Of a stretch of 64,000 nt of DNA, positions 26,182 to 35,100 are shown piece after piece. This DNA is from CBDCZY01 sp965224745. GTDB lineage: Bacteria; Pseudomonadota; Gammaproteobacteria; Methylococcales; Methylomonadaceae. Every line of letters starts with the position of its first letter. Positions within the stretch are counted from its first letter, which is position 1. The position numbers were made by a program, and so were the translations under genes. The DNA lies in assembly GCA_965224745.1 (NCBI GenBank), contig CBDCZY010000001.1, forward strand, positions 372,001-436,000, written 5' to 3'. Below the pieces are notes generated by a model, which was given only the letters and a program-made list of their open reading frames with translations, did not search any database and was not told the DNA's origin.

Positions 26182-27078
26182 TTAAACTTTTTGTGAATTT
26201 TTGTTTCTTTTTGTTAACCATCGTTGCGCCCGATAGTTGGATAATGAGGCTTTCCAAGCAAACCAGTACTGATCGACCAGTTTGTTCATCAACCGATCAC
26301 ATGGCGATAGCGCCATAAGGTTCATCAAACCTTTCAGACGCTGTGGCCAATGTTCACAAGGTGCACGCAAAGAAACTCCGTAACCAGGCTCTTCATAGAT
26401 AGTAAGGTGCCAGTATCCGCTCGGAATAAATAAGGTTTCTCCAGGATTTAGGGTCACATCGAAACCCTTGACGTGGGCTAACGCTGGAAAGCGATCCAGA
26501 TCCGGTGATAATACGTCAACATAACTTCGCACGGTGAGTGGTTGTTGGTAAAGCGGTATCGATTGGTCTGGCGGATACAATATGAAACGTTTTCTGCCGT
26601 GAATCGTAGTGTGAAGTACATGACCCAAATCGATATCGTAATGGATCGGAGTCTGAGAACCTTTGCAACCGAAAAACATAAACACGAAGCGACTGGACAG
26701 ACCATTGACCAGGTCTGGAAATTTAAGATCGTCTAATAGACTAGGAATTTTGCGCACGATGTTATACAAAAACATACGTAAATCCTGTTCCTGTTCAAGA
26801 ACACACCGCAGATATTCGTCAAAACGCATGGTATCGACATTAGACATATAGGTATCGCCAGGTTGCGCAAAAGTGGCATCATAAACAGGCACCTCAAAAT
26901 GACCGAAATTTTCGCTGAAAAAAATGGGTGTCCATTTATCACTAGCTGGCCAGTTAGTAGCTAAATTCGTTAGCACTACCGGTTGAAGAGGTTTGACGTA
27001 CTTTGCTTGAAATTCTTCGGCAGATGGTGTCGTTATGCACCTTACAGGCTTCAACATGTTAAATTGAGAAGATCCCAA
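26182..27078 (-). CDS. Cupin-8/JmjC-type Fe(II)/2-oxoglutarate oxygenase
   Basis: A 298-aa protein with the JmjC-like cupin core of the cupin_8 family (relatives of factor-inhibiting HIF). The metal-binding His-x-Asp is visible in QTPIHYDIDLGHVLHT and the distal His in PSGYWHLTIYEE. An N-terminal PVVLTNLATNWPASDKWTP segment is typical, and GRKRFILYPPDQ supplies the 2-oxoglutarate-binding Lys/Arg region. It probably hydroxylates a protein side chain or small molecule; the substrate is unknown. It is followed only by intergenic DNA downstream. IS256 copy A lies upstream of its start. Confidence 0.86.
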   Translation of the reverse strand: MGSSQFNMLKPVRCITTPSAEEFQAKYVKPLQPVVLTNLATNWPASDKWTPIFFSENFGHFEVPVYDATFAQPGDTYMSNVDTMRFDEYLRCVLEQEQDLRMFLYNIVRKIPSLLDDLKFPDLVNGLSSRFVFMFFGCKGSQTPIHYDIDLGHVLHTTIHGRKRFILYPPDQSIPLYQQPLTVRSYVDVLSPDLDRFPALAHVKGFDVTLNPGETLFIPSGYWHLTIYEEPGYGVSLRAPCEHWPQRLKGLMNLMALSPCDRLMNKLVDQYWFAWKASLSNYRAQRWLTKRNKNSQKV

Positions 27079-27251
27079 ACAGAAAGCAAAAAGTTGTTGA
27101 GTGATCTACTGTAGGAATCATGCATAAGTTCGTTATATTTTTTTAAACTTCTGGGATAAATCGAGAATAATTTTCCATTGTATAGCAGCATGGTAGTTTT
27201 CTGAAAAATACTCTATTTGCATTGAAATTAAACCGCAATCCTGTTTCTTGC

Positions 27252-28640
27252 GAGTTATGATTAGATCTGGTGTTTGACAAAAATAAAAGCTGACGTATTC
27301 TGTTGCAAACTATCCTGCAAGATAAATTTACAACAAGGAACACGCCATGAACAATAATAATATTATTCCCTTAAAACAGCCAGAAGAAAATAGCATAGAT
27401 GGACTAACAGAACTTTTGAGAAATGGAGCCAAGGAACTCATTAGTCAAGCAGTTAATGCTGAACTAGAAGAACTCTTAGCTCATCATTCAGAAAAGAAGA
27501 TTGATGGAAAGCAAGCGGTTATTCGTAATGGCTATCTTCCCAAACGTACAGTACAAACAGGATTGGGTGATGTTGATGTTCAAGTGCCCAAAGTGAGAGA
27601 TAAGAGTCATCAAGGAATAAAATTTAACTCTTTATTGATACCACCCTATTTAAAAAGAACCGAAAGTATTGAAGAATTATTACCTGTCTTATATTTAAAA
27701 GGCATTTCAACTGGCGATTTTTCAGAAGCCTTGAAATCCCTGCTAGGAGAAAATGCAAAAGGCTTGTCAGCAGGAACAATCAGTCGATTAAAACAACAAT
27801 GGCAAGAAGAACATAAAAGTTGGTCTCAACGAGATTTAAGTCTGAAAAAATACGTCTATATCTGGGCTGATGGCGTTTATTTTAATGTTCGTAGTGAAGA
27901 AGCCAAACAATGCATACTGGTTATTATTGGTGTTAATGAATTTGGAAAAAAAGAACTGATTGCGATAGAAGAAGGATATCGTGAATCAACGCAAAGCTGG
28001 ACAGAATTACTGGAAGGTATTCGTCACAGAGGATTGGTTATCGCCCCAAAACTGGCTGTTGGTGATGGTGCTTTAGGATTTTGGAAAGCAATTAGTAAGG
28101 TCTATCCAGAAACAAGACATCAGCGTTGCTGGGTACATAAAACCGCGAATGTGCTGAATAAATTACCTAAATCAGTTCAGCCCAAAGTGAAAGAAGCCTT
28201 GCATGAAATATGGATGGCTGAAACACGAGACAATGCTTATAAAGCGTTCGATAGTGCAGTAAAACGGTTTGGCGACAAATATCCTGGTGCAATAAATTGC
28301 TTGACCAAAGACAAAGAACAAATGCTGGCTTTTTATGATTATCCAGCCGCTCATTGGCAACATATTAGAACAAGCAACCCGATAGAATCAACCTTTGCCA
28401 CCGTGAGGCTTAGAACCGTTAAAACAAGAAACGCTGTGCCTCGAACAACCATTTTATCCATGGTTTTCAAATTAACACAAAGTGCTGAAAACCGTTGGAG
28501 AAAAATCAGAGGATTTAAACTTCTGGGTGATGTCATTGATGGAGTGGAATTTATCAATGGTAAGAAAGAAGAAACAGAAACCATAGATAATAAAAACAGA
28601 ATATTAGCTAATTCTTAAACACCAGAATTGACTATAACTC
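27252..28640 (+). mobile_element. IS256-family element, copy A, with 9-bp target duplication
   Basis: 1389 bp. Imperfect inverted repeats begin with GAGTTAT and share TCTGGTGTTT (left about 27252-27275, right about 28617-28640). The target duplication GTTTCTTGC is exact at 27243-27251 and 28641-28649. It inserted in intergenic DNA. The transposase is clearly related to but different from that at 37585-38838, so these are two IS species. Confidence 0.94.
27347..28618 (+). CDS. IS256-family (mutator-type) transposase
   Basis: 423 aa. DDE-type mutator transposase with the N-terminal GLTELLRNGAKELI, QTGLGDVDVQVPKVRD and LYLKGISTGDF segments. The catalytic Asp is in YVYIWADGVYFNV, and Asp is also seen in LAVGDGALGFWKA. 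The family signature around YPETRHQRCWVHKTANVLN and the Glu in SNPIESTFATVRLRT are present. Appears intact. Confidence 0.96.
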   Translation: MNNNNIIPLKQPEENSIDGLTELLRNGAKELISQAVNAELEELLAHHSEKKIDGKQAVIRNGYLPKRTVQTGLGDVDVQVPKVRDKSHQGIKFNSLLIPPYLKRTESIEELLPVLYLKGISTGDFSEALKSLLGENAKGLSAGTISRLKQQWQEEHKSWSQRDLSLKKYVYIWADGVYFNVRSEEAKQCILVIIGVNEFGKKELIAIEEGYRESTQSWTELLEGIRHRGLVIAPKLAVGDGALGFWKAISKVYPETRHQRCWVHKTANVLNKLPKSVQPKVKEALHEIWMAETRDNAYKAFDSAVKRFGDKYPGAINCLTKDKEQMLAFYDYPAAHWQHIRTSNPIESTFATVRLRTVKTRNAVPRTTILSMVFKLTQSAENRWRKIRGFKLLGDVIDGVEFINGKKEETETIDNKNRILANS

Positions 28641-29773
28641 GTTTCTTGCTACCCCTAGCTTCAATTTTTGCGATAAATAATTATTTATACTGACTTTAAC
28701 AACGCAGAGAGCATGCCATGCTTATGCTGTTTTGGGCACTTAAATAGCAATAAAACCATGCGTTTGAATTTTATTGGTTATATAATCGAGCAAGTTTTTT
28801 GTGTATTGTAGGGATGAAAAAAATGACGGAATATACTAAGCGAATTTTAATTATCGATGATGTTTTAGATAACATCCAAGTTGCCATGAATATCTTGCAA
28901 GAAGATAATTACGAATTTTCATATGCTGAAACGGGCAAAAAAGCGTTAGAAATCCTGGAGGAAGCAAAGAATGATTTCGATTTAATTCTACTAGACATTA
29001 TGATGCCTGGAATGGATGGGTATGAAGTATGCCGTCAATTGAAATCATCACCGCGATGGCAAGACGTGCCAGTGATTTTTCTTACAGCCCGGGTAGAGAC
29101 GGAGTCCATAACAAAAGGTTTTGAAGCGGGTGCTGTCGATTACATTACCAAACCTTTTCACTCCAATGAGCTACTCGCCAGGGTTAAAAATCATATTCAG
29201 CTCTATCACGCGAAAACGTTCTTAAAACGACAAAACATTGATTTGGAAACCAAGGCAAAGTTTGAACAAATCCGATTACTAACTGAGCTTGAACATAATC
29301 AAAAGGAAATGATATACATTTTGACTGAAGTCATGGAAGCCACTTCAGACGAAACAGGAAAGCATATTAAACGGATGGCTGAAGTTTCAAAATTACTGGC
29401 ATCGCATTGCAGTTCGCTTACTGAAGAAGATGAGGAGATCATATTTCATGCTGCTCCGATGCATGATATCGGTAAGATGACGGTTCCTGCTGAGATTCTT
29501 CATAAACCTGGAAGATATACTGAAGAAGAATTCTCTATCATGAAACAACATACCAGCAATGCTTATAACTTGCTCAAAGGATCTGACCGTAAGTTCATGA
29601 AGGCGGCAGCAATTATCGCTCACGAACACCATGAGAAGTGGAACGGGCAAGGATATCCGAGGGGATTAAATGGCCCGGAAATTCATATTTATGGTCGAAT
29701 CGTCGCTCTAGCAGACGTATTCGATGCTTTGACTCACAAGCGTCGCTATAAAGATGCCAGGGCTAATTTGTTC

Positions 29774-30535
29774 TTAAGCCAGACCCTCTGCTACACAAGG
29801 CTTTGCTCTGTTATTTGTAATCTTTAAATAATCCAGAACGGCTCTTGTTTTCTTATTCAATTGCCTCATTTTTTTCGAAACACCCGTGCTTCCCTTTGAT
29901 TTAATGAGTCCAATAGCAAATCGTCTAAGACGGGTCATGTTTTCAGGGCCAAAGCCTGTGCGAATGGTTGAGCGGTCTTCATCAAACACCCAGTCAATAA
30001 TATAATGACTCACTTCAACTGACCAGTGTCCTCGCACTTTGTGCAAAACAGTTTGAGGGCTGACTTCCTCTTCTGTTCTACTGGTAACGCCGTAGGCGGT
30101 TACCCCTGTCGTTTGACCGCTTTTTTTATCCGTTATTTCTCTCTCTATTTTATAAGCCTGGGCAACATGCGGAAATGTGACATAAGCGTTCAACTGAGAG
30201 GTTGTCCAGATTCTTCTAATTTCTATTCGCCCATGCCCCACAGATACTTTGTCTTCATAATCAGCCTGGCGGGTGACGGTTGAAAAATAGACTTCAATAT
30301 CTTCTAGCAATGTGGGTTGATTGGCTTTAACACTCAAATAGTAATGTGCCTTACGCTGCTCCACCAGATATTCGGCAAACTCTGTTTGTGTATTAATGGC
30401 ATCACTGGTGATATCCTTGTTTCGAATGGGGATTAGAGCCAGCAGAATAGGTGCAAACTTGATTTCATTACTCTGCTTCACTTCATCCGAACCGTGTCCA
30501 ACAGGTAATGTTCCTACTTTTTTTGGGCGTAGCAA
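29774..30535 (-). CDS. ISAs1 transposase, C-terminal frame (-1 relative to upstream)
   Basis: The frame continues the ISAs1 DDE domain directly: VGTLPVGHGSDEVKQSNEI, RNKDITSDAINTQ (second Asp), DRSTIRTGFGPENMTRLRRF (Glu region in the KVRGHWSVE segment). Its own putative start at 30535 is probably not used; translation more likely enters by frameshifting at 30517-30523. If no frameshift occurs the element is dead. Confidence 0.85.
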   Translation of the reverse strand: MLRPKKVGTLPVGHGSDEVKQSNEIKFAPILLALIPIRNKDITSDAINTQTEFAEYLVEQRKAHYYLSVKANQPTLLEDIEVYFSTVTRQADYEDKVSVGHGRIEIRRIWTTSQLNAYVTFPHVAQAYKIEREITDKKSGQTTGVTAYGVTSRTEEEVSPQTVLHKVRGHWSVEVSHYIIDWVFDEDRSTIRTGFGPENMTRLRRFAIGLIKSKGSTGVSKKMRQLNKKTRAVLDYLKITNNRAKPCVAEGLA

Positions 30536-31566
30536 ATGCCTGTGCCATGCCCAACCGCACTCATTATCTGGGTTTGCCGCCCTTTCTCGTCAATGGCGTT
30601 GCACATCGTTTTACCATCAATGGCTAATGACTCGTCATCCTGTGCATAAACAGTATTCCAGGCGATAAAGGCCGCTTCGAGCTCGCTGGGGTCAACTCGC
30701 GTCAACACATCTCTAATAATGCTGAGACTGGGAACCGTGTATCGTCCTTTTTCATAACGGCAGCGGAAATGTTCTCTGGATTTATGGCTGAGACTGTCAG
30801 CCCAGTCGAAAATAGCTTCGTAACTTCGCATCCCACAAAGTACCGCACCCGCCGCAATTCCCAGTACGGTTGAAAGTCGATGTCGCCGCCCTTGTGGGCG
30901 CCGAGGGTCGTTTATATCCATAAAGAAACTCGGTAATGATCGCATTTGCTGTTTTGTTATTTTCATTTTTATCTCACCTAGATTGAAATGATGACTCAAT
31001 TGAGGTTGAGATAAAACCGCTTGTGCTCGTCTATGCAGGGGTTTAACAAAGATCAGTTTGTTCTGTTCTGACTGAGCAGAATAGCCTGCCGTTGTTCTAC
31101 GAAAACCACGGGTCATTCCAATTGCCTGCCAGTTGCTTGCTCTATAAACACCGCCGTGAAATCGCTCTGGGTCGACAAAGGTTTCAACCAGAACAACGGG
31201 GTGCTGATATTTTTCAACCCAGTCAGTGGACAAGCGCTTAAGACACAGTGACAGAATGCGTGAGCCCAGGTTTTTTTCAGTGAAGGAGGGAAGTATCAAA
31301 AACCGGCTGTTGTTAACAATCAATTTTAGGCGCCCCGTCTGGTGACGATAACCCCAGCCTATCCACTGATCACGCGCCGTACATTTTAATGCAGCGGCTG
31401 AAAAACTGATCAGTGCAACCCATTGTGACTGATAGGTCGACACGTACCAGAGGGTTTCACCAATTTTTGGAATAGCGCCCAGATAATGGTGAGTTTCCAT
31501 TAACAAGGCATAGGCTGACTCTTCATGTTTTAATATGGGTCTCACTGATATCTGTGATAACGGCAT
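30514..31566 (-). CDS. DUF4338 (DruA-like) domain fused to ISAs1 transposase N-terminus
   Basis: 350 aa. Residues about 1-180 are a DUF4338 domain, the domain of Druantia protein DruA: METHHYLG, KLIVNNSRFLILP, NLGSRILSLCLKRL, LVETFVDPERFHGGVYRA. Residues about 200-350 are the N-terminal part of an ISAs1/H-repeat transposase (SLPSFFMDINDPRRPQGRRH, LAIDGKTM with the first catalytic Asp). The frame stops right after a slippery A_AAA_AAG at 30523-30517 followed by TAG. A -1 shift there joins it to the frame at 29774-30535. DUF4338-ISAs1 fusions are a known architecture; the domain's role in transposition is unclear. Confidence 0.85.
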   Translation of the reverse strand: MPLSQISVRPILKHEESAYALLMETHHYLGAIPKIGETLWYVSTYQSQWVALISFSAAALKCTARDQWIGWGYRHQTGRLKLIVNNSRFLILPSFTEKNLGSRILSLCLKRLSTDWVEKYQHPVVLVETFVDPERFHGGVYRASNWQAIGMTRGFRRTTAGYSAQSEQNKLIFVKPLHRRAQAVLSQPQLSHHFNLGEIKMKITKQQMRSLPSFFMDINDPRRPQGRRHRLSTVLGIAAGAVLCGMRSYEAIFDWADSLSHKSREHFRCRYEKGRYTVPSLSIIRDVLTRVDPSELEAAFIAWNTVYAQDDESLAIDGKTMCNAIDEKGRQTQIMSAVGHGTGICYAQKK

Positions 31567-31892
31567 AGTTTTTTATCTCAATAAACTTCTTAAAAACTAT
31601 ACTGCGTTATTATGGGTTTGTCCAATTTAAGGGCTATCTCTTTGCTCTTTATAGCCTGTATGGGTAGAACAAATTAGCCCTGATAAAGATGCCTGGAAAG
31701 TTGACGATGTGGTGAGTTACATCAATAATCATAGTGGTACTCAATTTGATCCACAACTGGTTGATATTTTCCAGGAACATCTGGACGAATTTGTTGCAAT
31801 TACTTAAGGGAGCTTCTATTCATTTAATATTGTGTGGATATTTGAAATACTGTCTATCAACAAGATATTACTTTTATATCCATCATCTCAAA

Positions 31893-32150
31893 CGCTGCTC
31901 GCCATGGAAAGCGAAGCGAAGGCGAGTAGTCCCCAGTAGCCCTAGCGCCGAGTGTGGGTCCGTAGGTCGCTGCGGTAGCAGCGGTCGGAGGGAACATACA
32001 AGGCATCGCGACATGGCGTCCAGTCTTTTGTGGAACGCAAGTCCCGACCCCTTGTTGGGTCGGGACCAGTGAACGCAGGACGGCTGGGGCAACAATGGCT
32101 GTCGCGTTGGCGAGTCGATTTTGGTGACTGGGATGTCCCAAAATCTTTCA
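31893..32150 (+). repeat. GC-rich structured repeat at the 5' end of the kinase gene
   Basis: About 260 bp of markedly GC-rich DNA in an AT-rich setting, with several hairpins: GTCCCGACCC-CTTGTT-GGGTCGGGAC near 32041-32069 and CGCTGC-GGTA-GCAGCG near 31968-31983. Long overlapping frames on the minus strand (31857-32164) arise from its composition and are not accepted as genes. It resembles a dispersed repeat. It supplies the start codon and first residues of the kinase frame. Confidence 0.6.
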
Positions 32151-35100
32151 CGAGGTAGCGACACTCTTGATGTTATTAAACCTCTTGACCGGTCTCAATT
32201 ACTATGTCAACGCTGTAATTTCTTTCTGTTAGCGCTTATTGCTTTTCATGGTCTCTGTAACGCCAACCCTCAAAATCATAAACAAGCAGCAACGCAATAT
32301 CCAAAACAGTTCGATGATGGTTTATTCAAAGGTTCACAACCAACTTCAATTACCCTAAAAGCAAATTTATCCACCACTGATAAAAACTGGATTAAACAGC
32401 ATTCTCAAGTATCCATTGGTGGTCTTCCAGATGTAGTGCCTTTTAATTTCATTAACAAGGATGGGAGATATCAAGGTATTGTCAATGATTACATCAATCT
32501 GGTCAGTGAAAAAACCGGTTTGAAGTTTTCTGTCCAGATTGATGAATGGAACAATAATCTACAAAAATTACGCGAAAAAAAAATTGATGTGATAGGAGGA
32601 GCTTATTACACAGATCAACGCAGCAAATTTGCTCTTTATTCAAAGCCCTTTTTTGAAGTCCTTGATTATTTCTTTATTCGTAGTGATGTAAAAGCAAACG
32701 GGATTACCGATATAAATAACAAACGCGTTGCCATGCCCAAAGGATTTGCACATGGTGCTTTGATAAAGAAACATTTTCCACTAATAGAAATTGTCACAGT
32801 CAATACTCTAGGTGATGCCATTGATGCGGTATTGGAAAAACGCGCTGAACTGCTTTTCAATGCTCATGCAACACTTTCATATACCTTAAAAAAAGAAGGT
32901 ATCAACAATATTATTCCGTTTAAGTCAACACGCAAACAAATAGGTACCAGCCACTTTCATATTATTACACGAAATAATGCCCCGAAACTGGCTTTGATTA
33001 TTCAAAAAGGTCTGGATGCAATTTCAGTAAAAGAAAAACAGGCTATTTATGATCGATGGATAGGTAATAAAGTTGTAGCTGAACAACAAAAGGTAAATTT
33101 AACGATAGAAGAAAAACAGTGGCTTGAGAAACATCCCGTTATTCGCCTGGGTGCTGAATCAAACTGGCCTCCCTACGAGTTTCTTGATAAATCTGGCAAA
33201 GTTCAGGGATTCAGCGCAGATGTTATTGAGTTGGTAGAACAGCGGCTAGGTATCCAGTTTGAAGTGGTCTCAGAATTAAGTTGGGCAGAGACTTTGGAAA
33301 AAGTGCGCAGTCTAGAGATAGATTTGGTAAGCAGCATCGTCAAAACGCCTAAGCGGGAACAATATTTGAGATTTACTGAATCCTATTTTACCCCGCCAAA
33401 CGCTATATATACTCGCAAAGACAGTGTTGGCATAAGTAGTCTTGATGAGTTAAAAGATAAAACAGTTGTCATTGAGAACGGATACTCTTTGCATGAAAGG
33501 CTGACTGATGAATACCCAGAGATTAATTTTTTGTCAGTAAAAACGACGGTGGATGCGTTAGCAACGCTATCTCAAGGCAAGGCCGATGCCTATGTAGGCA
33601 ATCAGGGAGCGGCTAATTGGATAGCAGAAAAATATGCGTTGACCAACCTGAAAGTCGTGCTTGCTCATGGCGCCAAACTGAAAGCCAAGAGTCATCGCAT
33701 AGCCGTGCGTAAGGATCGGCCAGTGTTTCAAGGTATCTTGAATAAAGCATTGGCATCGATTTCAGAGGCAGAAATATCAGCTATTCGTCGAAAATGGCTG
33801 GGAATGGACGCGGCCTCAAAAAAACTAATGCTAAGTGAATCAGAACAGAATTGGCTGGATGAACACAAGGTTATCCGTTTTACCGGCGACCCTAATTGGT
33901 TGCCATACGAGGCATTTGATCAACAAGACAACTATATCGGTATAGTTGCCGAGCATTTAAAGCTTATCGAGCAAAAACTGGGCATTAAACTCGAAATTAT
34001 TCCCACTAAAACATGGGGTGAATCAATTGCCAAAGTTAAACAGGGTGAGATTGATGTACTTTCTGAAACCACTGATTCGGATCTGAAAGCGCAGCTAAAA
34101 TTTACTCAACCCTATCTTTCAAATCCAGTTGTTATTGTGATGAAAAATGATGAGGACTACGTTGAAAATATAAACCAGATAAAACAAAGAAAAATAGCAG
34201 TAATCAAAGATTACGGCTATGTGTCGAAAATTCTTGAAAAGTACCCTGATATTGCTTTTCACACGGTTGATACAGTTGCTGACGGGCTTGCTGCAGTATC
34301 AACTGGCAAGGTTGATGCGTTTTTAGCAACACTTGCACTGGCAAGCTATCACATTTCCGAACAGCAGATAAATGATATTCGTATCGTTGGAAAAAGTGAA
34401 TTTAATACCCAGCTGGCTTTTGGAATGCGAGAAGAGTTTGCTCCTCTGGTACCCCTATTTAATCGTGCGCTAGCCAGCATAAGCCAAAGTGAGAAAAAAC
34501 GCATTCTGGATGCATGGGGGAAACATGAGTTTGTAGCAAAAATAGATTATGGGTTAATCGCAAAAATTGCCGGAGCTTTACTTTTTATCATCGCGTTGGT
34601 GGTTTATTGGAATTATAAACTGGCTAAAGAAGTTAAGTTACGCAAAAAAATGGGGCTTGCTCTAAAAGAGGAAAAAGAAAATTTTCAAGTTTTATTTGAA
34701 AAAGTAAAGGATGGTAATGCCATTATTCAAGATGGTGTGTTTATCGCCTGTAATGAAGCGCTGCTTAAAATGATAAAACTGCAGGATAAAAATTTGTTCT
34801 TACAAACTTCTCCAGGGTATTGGTCACCCAAGTTTCAGGAGGATAGACAATTATCTGTTGATAAAGCCAATATTAAAATAACAGAGTGTATCGAAAAAGG
34901 CATGAGCCATTTTGAATGGTTACATAAACGCACAGATAATGAAGTATTTTTCTGCGATATTCTATTATCAAGAATTTTCCATAATGGACGAGATGCAATT
35001 CATGTTGTGTGGAGAGATATCACTGAAGAAAAGCAGGTAAAAGATGTGCTAAAACAGGCTAAAAAAGAAGCCGAGGCGGCCAACAGTGCCAAATCAGAAT

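Larger units (their letters stand above)
29758..31682 (-). mobile_element. ISAs1-family element with DruA-like domain, 10-bp target duplication
   Basis: 1925 bp with perfect inverted ends CAGGGCTAATTTGTTC (29758-29773) and GAACAAATTAGCCCTG (31667-31682). The duplicated target ATAAAGATGC is at 29748-29757 and 31683-31692. It carries one transposase gene in two overlapping frames, reading against the interrupted HD-GYP gene. Confidence 0.95.
28823..31807 (+). pseudogene. HD-GYP response regulator split by an ISAs1 element
   Basis: Coding parts are 28823-29757 and 31693-31807. Joining them after removing the IS and one copy of the target repeat gives an open frame of 350 codons. A receiver domain (Asp in LILLDIMMPGMDGYEV, Lys in DYITKPF) is followed by a coiled linker and an HD-GYP phosphodiesterase (HDIGKMTVP and HEKWNGQGYPRG) that would hydrolyse cyclic di-GMP. 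The interrupted product ends in 23 IS-encoded residues after RRYKDA and lacks the last ~38 residues (SGTQFDPQLVDIF...). It might retain activity, because the catalytic motifs lie upstream. The ATG at 28823 is preferred for its AGGG spacing. The hybrid kinase downstream is a likely partner. Confidence 0.92.

Noticed and set aside
31857..32164. Three overlapping minus-strand frames of 69-94 aa
   Set aside because: They arise from the GC-rich repeat, which suppresses stops in several frames at once; no ribosome site or family.
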